64,000 bases of DNA from Parelaphostrongylus tenuis (lineage: Eukaryota; Nematoda; Chromadorea; Rhabditida; Metastrongylidae). Each line of letters opens with the position of its first letter. The first letter of the stretch is position 1. The position numbers and the translations under genes were made by a program. This document shows, piece by piece, positions 55,786-64,000 of the stretch. Under the pieces are notes generated by a model. It had not been told where the DNA came from. It saw only the letters and a program-made list of their open reading frames with translations, and searched no databases. The DNA lies in NCBI GenBank assembly GCA_019055375.1, contig JAHQIW010000297.1:1-64000 (forward strand), given 5' to 3'.

Positions 55786-58671
55786 GTCGAATAAAGTTTA
55801 TTGTAACACCTCGTGCTTTGCTTAAAGAAAAAAATAAGTTCTTTTGACTGTCAAGTTGTATCGAAGGTTCTTCTATAGACGTCATTATAGTGGCACAAAG
55901 GGCTCAGTTCTCTTGCAAATCACTACTTTAAGGTACCATATTTTATAGATCCATGGAGGCAACAACAAAACCAGCGCACAGATTTCGCAGAATTACTGCA
56001 TTTACTTCCATAAAAGTTATTCCGAAAAGTCATACATTGCTTAAAAATGTTTTCGGGCCCTACTTTTACAACATCGTCAAAAGAAATGCGAGAAAAGTTA
56101 AATTTGCTATGTTACCCATAAATCTAATACGTTTCGTCAAAAAATAGCGAAATGTTAGACAAGAGAGATAGTAATTATGTCACTGAGGGACATTCAATGG
56201 TAATTGAAATTGAAAGGCAACACCAAATAATCTGCTGTACAGTTGCGTGGTTGGGGATACAACTAGAATCCTTTTTACCGACGGCTCCCATCACTACTCA
56301 TTCGGCTCTACGCACTACTTGACGCACTCGGCGAGGCAGGGTGATCACCGTTGGGTTGTTGTACACAGAGTGTTAACCTTTTGGCTTTCACGTTGACATT
56401 TCCCCTGACCTGTGAAGCGGTCGCGGAGTGGGTGGGCGTACTCCGATGAGAATTTATAGTTTTCTAATAAATTTGGACTTTTCTCTTTACCAAAAGAGTT
56501 TAATTACCAGTAGATAGTTGAATATGACAGAAGAGACTTTACTAAGGTTATCGAAAAAGAAACCACGACGACGTATCCTCTAAAACCACGCGATATGCAA
56601 GAGGGAAACTAGATAGTCGAAAGGGTCATATTTCGAACTATCACGGACACTCTTGAATTATCTTATTTACATTTGTGCATATTTCAGTCATACTAATCTT
56701 TCATTTCCTGCATCAGAAACAGTTCACCTTTATTTATAGCTATAAAATGAACAAATCGTCAAACACTCATATGTATTTTCATTTTGTATTTCTGAAATCA
56801 GGAATTACGACGCAGATATAAATGTTTTGATAGCCCTAACTCCATGTACACCCAAAAGTCGTCACAGGAGTTGAGAATTGCAATAGAAGGAATAGTTTGG
56901 AAGAGATGTGCGGTGCCATTTGAACGGTTGATAATGTACTTGAGGAATTGGGACATGCTTCTATTTACGGAAGAGGTCTCCTGCATCCTCTCCATTTTTC
57001 ACCTGTCCAAATAAATCCAGTGTGAGCAAGTGCAGAAGGCTTTGAAGTTTCATCATTACATGAGAGACCTGATCCGCTGCTTGATTCCAATGGATATCAT
57101 TCTTCACCACCTATTCTGCAGGTTTCTTCCAGTACATAGCTCATCTTTGATTATTTATAGCCATTGTATAGAGGAGGAGCCGAATAGTCTCAACCAACTG
57201 AAGCTTGATAACTTGAAATCTTTTGACGTGGATGTGCTAGGATTCAAAAAATGTGTTATTTTCAACAATCGTTAGAAAATAAGCATGCATATTCTAGGAG
57301 ATGCAAAGTCTAGGATTTCATCGTTATTCTACGGTGTTGTGGGAATCTAGAAGCTGTTAGTGAATATTGGCTACAATTTCGGAAGTGTGTTGTGAGAATT
57401 TAGTATCAGTCTTCGACAGGAGGAATCAACACTTTGTGGACTATCGTGGAGCTTCTATTTGTAGAAGTTGTAAGAAAAAAGAGGGCTTTTCGAGGAAAAG
57501 GTTTTCACCATCAGTGATACCGAAACTTCGCTTGCCCATCATCTCCAAAGATGTTGTGAAGCTTTTGGTAGAAGCGGAGAAAATTAGCTGGGTAAATCAA
57601 GCGTATTAGATGATTAGATCAAACATGTCGCCTTTTAAATAATGAAGTGGAACGTCTGCCTCAGCCACCTAGGATATGACTCCTTCCTTGGCTGACATCG
57701 AGCCGTATTATCGAAGGAACCTTAAGAGGACGTTGTGTCGAGTGCTATAAAATGTTCATTAGAGAAGCTGATGCCTAAAATGCTTGAAGACATTCTACAC
57801 ATGTATGAACGAGGTGTGACCTATGTAAGAATCATGTTTGCTCATAATGGTTCATTCCCCTTCAACATAAATGTGGTTTAAGCATTATTGGCTTCCAACA
57901 TGGGATTTGTATGGCATAGGTTTGGGATTGCAGCTTTCCTTTTTGTCCCCTTCACATTATGCATACAGAGTTATGCAGAGCAGTGAATAAATGTAATTTT
58001 TAAATAAAAGGATGCTTATTGTTTTCCATTTTTAAATGAACTTTTTGAGCTGCATTGCAAAGACGAGTTGATATTAATGTAAGAAATTGAAGTTGAATAA
58101 GGTGGTGATAAAATCAATTTTAATAAGATAGGACGAAATGTGCAGTGAGAGTTTGGGAAACGTAACCCCAAGGATGTAGCTTTCGAGCCGAAAATTGGAG
58201 ATTATCAGGATAAGAAGGGCTTTTTTAGTGAACATTGCGTTTATGGAAGTTATTTCAATTATGTTTAAAGTTTTTTTAGCGAGAAAATCTTTTTCAGAAT
58301 TGAAACTTCACATATATCCAAAAAAAAAAAAATCCGCCGAGAAGTTGGAAAAAGTACTTCGAACGCAAAACATAACCTTTTCTCAATTTGCGGAACGTAT
58401 TGCCAAGGTCTATCTAGAGACTAAGTCAGTACTCAAGTGCATATTTCCCATTTTATAATGGCTGCGAAAACACTGATAGAAACAAATATTATAACTCAGA
58501 AGGAAGTATATTCTTTTGGGCAATGATGCGGCTTTTATAGTCTGAACACAACGAATTTTTCAAAGCATTGGGGCTATTTTTACCAAAAAACGTCTTATAG
58601 AAGTCTCTTATGTCATGCACTATCATTCGATCAGGATAGTGTCTCGATGAAACCTAAATATTAGTACTTAA
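55786..58671. other. no gene recognised (2.9 kb)
   Basis: Frames at 56798-56995 (-), 57030-57275 (+), 57367-57609 (+) and 58195-58458 (+) have fairly ordinary protein composition. The one at 57367 has a CRSCKKK patch. I recognise no family. If this window holds any host exon, this region is one place I would look. Confidence 0.35.
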
Positions 58672-58735
58672 GGGGGGAGTGGGGGGAGGGGGGTTGGGTG
58701 GATGAGTGGAGGGCGGGCCGCGCGCGTCGCGGCAA
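58672..58735 (+). other. G-rich tract, G-quadruplex candidate, then GC-rich palindrome
   Basis: 58672-58710 has at least four runs of three or more G separated by 1-7 bases. It is followed by gggccgcgcgcgtcgcggc, an extremely GC-rich, partly self-complementary piece in otherwise AT-rich DNA. Confidence 0.6.
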
Positions 58736-58961
58736 TCGGTGTATCAAATATGATACATGGAGAAGACTAAGGGTTAAATAAAGAAAATCGCGTTCCTCTT
58801 GCAAATAGCGCTGCTGTCAGCGATTTTGACTGCTGCTCGGAAGATTTTTCCTTTTTTCGAGAGTTTTCTGTTATTGTGAATCAAGAATTGTAAAAGAAAT
58901 TTTCTTCCATCGCCCTATGAGTATTGGTCTTTGAATTTTGTTTCATATTGTCAACCAAGGT
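58736..58961. other. no gene recognised
   Basis: Nothing supportable. Confidence 0.4.
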
Positions 58962-59249
58962 TACCACTCACAAGGTTAACTAACGCACACGAGGTCACTG
59001 GTACGATCTCTCGCTCATGGCTCACCAAGCCATCCATCCCTCCTAGGTCGGTAAATTGGTACCGGATAGGTCTCAGACTTGTCTAGGAGGATAAGCAGCA
59101 CTGACTCGCTTCAGTGGGAGGCCACCACGAATCACTGTAAAGGCCAGATGTGCATTCGATCACCTCAAACGAAGTTAGAAATTAAAGTCGAATGCATAGC
59201 GCATCCCTCAGGGATTGATCAACGCCGAGAGCTTTATCCTTTACCCTTT
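58962..59249 (+). repeat. SINE1 copy
   Basis: The 5' part of the head is degraded (the A box is not visible) but gtacgatctctcgctcatgg holds the B-box region. The body (ccatccatccctcctagg, tctaggaggataagcag) and the 3' block (ctcagggattgatcaacgcc, gagagctttatcc) are very well preserved. Confidence 0.7.
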
Positions 59250-59592
59250 TATTGTCAACTAAATGCTCTAGAGTTATGAAACTGAAGAACTATAGCAAGT
59301 GCGAAACATAATATCTGTTTCTTTAATACAGCGCTCTTTATGAATTTCTTTTAAAATCAGAAACAAGCATATTTTCAGAATTATCAAAATTTTGAGCTGA
59401 CAAGTGTGTACTGAAAGTCTGGTAAAAGGTTTTCTGTAGGTGGAAAAACCACAAAAACGTCAGTACACGTTCCGCTAAACTTGTACCGCGAGAATTAAAC
59501 CATTATTGTATGTCACGTAATATTACGTCAATATATTATATATTTTTGTTGCAGTATAATGCATATTGCGCAGTGTAATATACTATGTTGTT
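59250..59592. other. no gene recognised
   Basis: AT-rich, nothing supportable. Confidence 0.4.
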
Positions 59593-59686
59593 TGATAGGA
59601 TCGCTTCTCAGCCCAACAAACCTTCCGTCCTTCTACGTCGGCGAATTGGTATCAAGCTCGCCTAGAAAGATAATAGCACTGACTTG

Positions 59687-60176
59687 ATATCATACCTTTC
59701 GTTTTCTGTGTTTTCTTAAAACCACGCTCAAATTTTAATATGCCAGATAATCATTTCTGAGCCACGCATGTGGTCTGTTATCTATAGGGCTCTTAAAAGA
59801 TATCCAGACATCCAGATCCAGATATATCTATAGATCTGTAGTCCCGTGAGTCCAGTAAGCATATTGAAACTTGAGTGTGGTCTTAAGCGGAAACACTCGA
59901 AACGAAAGATGTGATATATTATATATACTAACCAGAGCAATCGAGTGCACAGCACCGTCTGATCAGCGATAATTTCACTGGACTTAGGTGTGAAATGTTT
60001 GTTGTCGCTAACTCTTAGTGTTGGGACTGGAGCACCCACAGAGGATTAGCAAAAGACGAGAAAGGGTAACTGCCCAACTGACGAGACCGCAAGGTCGAAA
60101 CACGTGTATCGGGCTCTATAAGTCAGCCCTATAGATACAGACCACATGCGTGGCTCAAAAAATGATTATTTGGCAT
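59687..60176 (+). mobile_element. family A hammerhead element (copy A3)
   Basis: A 490-bp element flanked by a perfect 9-bp duplication ACTGACTTG (59678-59686 and 60177-60185). It begins, like A2, with an inverted fragment (59687-59795) complementary to its own junction and tail region (59860-59925, 60126-60160), followed by one unit with a hammerhead. It is younger than the SINE1 it interrupts. No protein is encoded. Confidence 0.8.
60063..60130 (+). ncRNA. family A hammerhead, stem II covariant
   Basis: Outer AGGG/CCCU is present. Stem I GCCCAA (60072-60077) against UCGGGC (60109-60114) has one A/C mismatch. CUGACGA (60078-60084) is intact. Stem II is GACC-GCAA-GGUC (60085-60096), differing from A2 by a U-A to C-G exchange that keeps pairing. 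GAA (60097-60099), ACACGUGU, then A60108 at the cleavage site. Confidence 0.82.
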
Positions 60177-60325
60177 ACTGACTTGGTACATTGGTAAGTC
60201 ATCTCAACTTTTTGTGAAGGTCAGATATGCATTCAACCGTCTCTAATGAAGCTTCATAAAGTAGAATGCACGGCGCATTCCTCAAAGATTGATTAAATCC
60301 GAAAACTTCATCCTTCATTCTTTAG

Positions 60326-62239
60326 TATAACCAATTACTGACTACACCCTATAAATTCAATAGGAAATCAATAACAATAACTCAGCCAATTTTTCACGTT
60401 GAAGTTTAGACCAATTTTTCTACAAAAGTTACCTGTCATTATGTTAATCTGGTTTCTTAACTTCGATTATTCTTCATTTTTCCATAAGACGTCTGCAGTA
60501 AAGCCGTCATTGAGTGGCTGACAATTCCACAGTGATTAAATGACATCCGTGCTCAATATTTGACAGTTACGAAGATTAGTGAGGTCTCAGTGAGGTGCGA
60601 CACCTGGTACCATATCGTGTTTTCGTCAAAAATTTCGATCAGCCACTCGCGGCGTTCACATCAACGACTAATAACAGTTTTTACATAGATTCACTCAATT
60701 ACTATCTATATAATTTCTAATCACATATTTTATCGATTTGAAAACTTTTCATATGATTTGCTTTGCATTTATCGCTCATTAAGGTTTTTGAGTTGGGATG
60801 TGGATTCATTGGGTGCTTGTAAATTCAGCCCGCTATGAATGTCGCGTAAGTTTATGTCCAACGTGAATGTTTTGAAATTCCTGAAAAGCTCATGCAGAAC
60901 GTTTTCGCGTCGTTACCGTTTCTCGTATGGTCAGAGCTCTTTTCAGACAATTGTAGAGTCAGTTTGCGTAGTCCGGAAAAAGGGATAAACTCCTCAGCCT
61001 AGTCCGTATCTAAACCGATGAATATAGTTCCTGTGTTACACGGCACCTTTAACCACTACTCTTCCGATGTCCCTTCGTAGAGCATTACTCGATAGAATTA
61101 AATATGAAGTCGAGCTTTCATTCTTGCCAGAGCAATTTGTCATCATGCTGTCACGATTTCCAAGATTTCACGTGTCTGTATGCTTTAATTGCCTTTCATA
61201 TATCACATTTGCTTGGGTTGACAAGCGTCTACGACCCCTACCACACCATCATCATCGTCGTCGTCATCGTCATCACCGTGCACGCCATTCTGTCTGCTTT
61301 GGCACCCACCTGCTCTCTTGGGACAGAGGGTAGTCGAGGGTTTTTTAGCGCCGTCTTACGCACTCAAAAACCTGCGTCCTCAAATCATCCACCGCAGAGA
61401 CAAGCGGTTGTTAGTCAATTCGGGGTGAGTGTGGCGTAGAGATCGTAGAAAAAGTCAAATATCGATTTACCGTAACTCTTAGAGAGTGGCAACATTGTAA
61501 GCACATGCAATATGCCTTGGGATCTCGGCTTCGCTATAGGGAATCGATAACTGAAATATTCATTCAAAACATTTTGATATATTGGCTCAAATATCAATTT
61601 TGAGATATTCATTCAGAATACTTCAATACTCAAGCTCTACTCTTCAAAATAGTCTAGGAGAACTGGCAATCGGGAAACTGAAACGAATCGTGCTGAATGA
61701 GAGACGGACCTCTCGGCGTCGTTCGTTTCGCATTTCTCGGAAGGGTATTAGTCATTCTTTGGCTTGTTGATTGATCATACCAACTGCAGATCTCTTTGAT
61801 GGAGTTTTCTATGGAAAATGCTATTCTCAGATGAAGAAACAATGAGCAATCAAAAGCTCTCATTCTTCATTAGTTTGAAAAAAAAGCAGTTAACAACAAA
61901 AACGATAGAAACGGTAACCACTGTGAACGTCATTGTTGACCAGTAAGTATGCTATTTCATACAGTTTTCAAACACAAAAGAATTTTTGTAACCAACCTAT
62001 ATCCTATCCAATCCTTAAGTAAAACATTTCTTCTTCTTTCAGAAAGTGCAAAAGAAGGCCTATAAAACTGAATGGAAAGTTGGACGGCTCTATCTCGATA
62101 CTGGCAATGACAAAGTCAAAATTTTGGAAACAAAATGGTCAACTGCAGTATTTGCCATGTTCTCGTGAATTTAAATTCATATCGCCAGAAAGTTACAATG
62201 ACTTTTCAGTCTTATAATTCTACATGAGCCATCATCATA
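60326..62239. other. no gene recognised
   Basis: A short CAT/CGT trinucleotide patch (61243-61280) produces His/Val-rich frames. 61582-61863 has opposed frames without motifs. Confidence 0.4.
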
Positions 62240-62445
62240 CTTTACTGCGCGAATCCCAGCCCATTTTGCATTCGATTCGTTCCTTGCGTTCGTCCTTCTC
62301 AAAGAAGTTTGACATTTCTCGTGTTTCTTCAATTGCTGATTTAGGATTTCGGAAGCTCTATGAATGTCGTAAATTGGTGATGAAACGGTTCTTCTTGCAA
62401 TCTTGAAGGTAGCCAAGCTAAGGTGTTCTCTAAGGCGATAGTTGA
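62240..62445 (-). repeat. SINE-Ser copy, diverged
   Basis: tttactgcgcgaatcccagc and the gcattcgattcgttccttgc tail match the family in reverse. Body similarity fades toward 62440 (aaggtgttctctaagg). The head is not clear. Confidence 0.5.
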
Positions 62446-63965
62446 TTGGTTTCAAAAAGTTTCGGGGAGGGAATGGGGCCAGCGCCTTGCCTATCACCTT
62501 GCTTCCTTATGCAAACAGAGGCTTTACATTTCTTAACTACAAACTAGGTAACTAGCTGAGGACACTTTTTCAACGGTTAAATTTTCCTGTTAAAGAACGA
62601 GGACACTACCTGAATCGCATCGTAATACATATTCATAAGACTGGTTTTCTCCAATACAAATGAGAAAATCCTTTCAAGAGGCACAGTGTTTTCAAAATAT
62701 GATCCACAATACTTGAGTACAACAGAGTGGATTGTACTTACGGTTGAGTTGAACATAATACGATCAATACATATCGACTAAATTGATCTCTTATAGTGTA
62801 AAATGCTAAGCTAAAATAATTTCTCGAGAGAATTCAAGCTTTAAGCTTACGGTTTGAGGAAGTAGATGCTTTGTAAATTTGTATCTATTAAAGCTTGATA
62901 ACGAGCTTTTAGTTCGGTGCTTTCCTAAATGGCATTCGAATCTAATTAGCCTATCACTCCAAGCGGTGGCAAACGAACAAGTAGCTGATTTTACCAAATT
63001 GGTGTTGACATAATATTTTTGATATAAGGGTCCTCTAAAACACAGACAATTTCATTTTTACACCAGTACACTAAGCGCATGCTTCCTTTCTCATGTCGTA
63101 GCAGAGTTTATTGCAGTGATTTCTGACCTTATATATTCAAACTTTAAATTCTCACTAAAGCTAGAAGAAACTATGGGATAATAGAGAGTTTTTGCTAAAC
63201 TCTATCAATATCAAAGTATATAGTCGTTGCCCTAGTTATCTAGATGAGGAGACACCAATTTCTCTAAGAGTTTCGTAACCAAAAACATGCAGTCGTTGAT
63301 GATGAGTGGACTACTCGCTCCGCCAGGCAACACGCATTTTGTTCGACTCCTTCGAGTATGTTGCAGTTTCGAATTTTATTTTGATATCATCACTATGACA
63401 AAACCAGTATTAAAAGCATCAGGAAATCATAAATCACATAAAAATCGCCAGAACTCAATATTGATCGATAAACACCATAACTCAACAAAATTTCTGTGTC
63501 ACTTAAACGTCAATTGATAGTCTCAAACCCTCCGATCTACATTTGGCTGATCACCTCTCTTTCGTACAGAGTACGTAATAATTTCGTTGCCATTACCACA
63601 CACACACAATGTGGTTATATATTTCGAGTGATTTCGACAACGAGAACCAAAAAAATTTCAGGAAAAAACGACAGCAATCATCTCACTGGCTCAGCAGCTC
63701 TATGACGTACCGGCCAGCTGTTCAGCCGAGTGAAATATGCTGCGATTGCGCTGAATATTAGCCAACGCGACTTTCAACGATCTTGATGAACGGGTTCGCT
63801 GTTCTGATGGAATGATCGGTGTTCGTATGATGTCGTTATTTGGATGTCCACGCAACTCGTCTCGTACAAGGCCTCGAACCTCACGTCGTGTAATGGTAGC
63901 TGGTAGAGCTACGCTATATGATGATATAGAAGATGCTGGCCTGAAAGAATTACGACAGCATTTGA
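62446..63965. other. no gene recognised; open frames at the right end
   Basis: 63704-63998 is open on both strands (plus: NATFNDLDERVRCSDGMIG; minus: TITRREVRGLVRDELRGHP). The composition could be coding but I recognise no family. Confidence 0.35.
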
Positions 63966-64000
63966 ATTGGGTGGTGCAAAAGTGATTGCCCTTTTTGCTG
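63966..64000. mobile_element. mariner-type terminal repeat, cut by window end
   Basis: tgggtggtgcaaaagtgatt followed by gccctttttgct closely resembles the terminal repeat of the mariner group that includes human Hsmar1/MADE1 (ggttggtgcaaaagtaattg). The element, if present, continues beyond the window. Confidence 0.6.

Larger units (their letters stand above)
59593..60325 (+). repeat. SINE1 copy split by a family A insertion
   Basis: 5' part 59593-59686 (ctacgtcggcgaattggtat, gcactgacttg) and 3' part 60177-60325 (actgacttggtacattgg, gcattcctcaaagattgat). Removing 59687-60176 together with one copy of the 9-bp duplication restores a continuous SINE1, which fixes the insertion boundaries. Confidence 0.75.

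Noticed and set aside
63704..63998. Open frame on both strands at the right end, possible exon
   Set aside because: No recognisable family, no clear splice sites, and it runs into a mariner-type terminal repeat.
1..64000. CRISPR arrays, operons, prokaryotic promoters or toxin-antitoxin systems
   Set aside because: No direct-repeat/spacer pattern or compact gene order. Content (SINEs, RTE, mariner, long microsatellites) is that of an animal nuclear genome.

Overview
The window looks like repeat-rich, gene-poor intergenic DNA from a nematode nuclear genome. It is AT-rich, has no long open frame of host-gene character, and is filled with dead mobile elements. The coding remnants resemble the RTE-type endonuclease/reverse-transcriptase retrotransposons that are abundant in strongylid (hookworm-like) nematodes. 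That placement is inference from family resemblance, because nothing here is a species marker. I found no convincing host protein gene, rRNA or functional tRNA gene. The long open frames at 9.3-10.7 kb are only translations of a tetranucleotide repeat.

The most interesting content is a set of small non-coding elements carrying hammerhead ribozyme (HHR) motifs. Family A sits at 11132-11465 (-), 20178-20687 (+) and 59687-60176 (+), with a diverged inverted pair at 47507-48060. It has a type I hammerhead with a CUGACGA box, a GCAA-capped stem II, a GAA box and a very short stem III, cleaving after GUA. Copies differ by compensatory changes in stem II. The elements are partly head-to-tail (317-nt ribozyme-to-ribozyme unit), begin with an inverted fragment, and have target duplications of 9-13 bp. 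Family B (5525-6050 (+) as a tandem dimer with a 284-nt unit; 49245-49615 (-)) has an unrelated body but the same ribozyme logic. Family C (5429, 19003, 25746, 35556, 55750) is a set of smaller, degenerate hammerheads with an ACGU stem III. Tandem plus inverted 5' structure, variable target duplications and type I hammerheads together are the known signature of Penelope-like retroelements and retrozymes. I infer that A and B are short non-autonomous members of that kind.

Layout: 0-8 kb holds tRNA-derived SINE copies and the family B dimer. 8.3-11.5 kb holds an RTE remnant, a 1.25-kb (ATGT)n microsatellite, a SINE and a family A element. 12.3-14.7 kb is an internally deleted RTE copy. 18-23 kb holds a large fold-back element, SINEs and the best family A element. 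26-35 kb holds SINEs, a mariner transposase remnant and a local duplication. 39.9-43.3 kb is a second RTE copy (-) followed by a mariner-derived element with palindromic interior. 44.6-47.0 kb is a third RTE copy split by a nested insertion. 47.5-50.0 kb holds the family A relatives, a different RT remnant, family B and a SINE. 52.3-53.1 kb is a mariner remnant with inverted duplicated ends. 58.7-60.3 kb holds a G-rich tract and SINEs, one split by a family A insertion. The window ends inside a mariner-type terminal repeat.

Four tRNA-derived SINE families (called SINE1, SINE2, SINE-Ser and SINE4 here) carry A/B-box-like heads. RTE remnants are the plausible source of the retrotransposition machinery for the SINEs, but no intact enzyme is encoded in this window.
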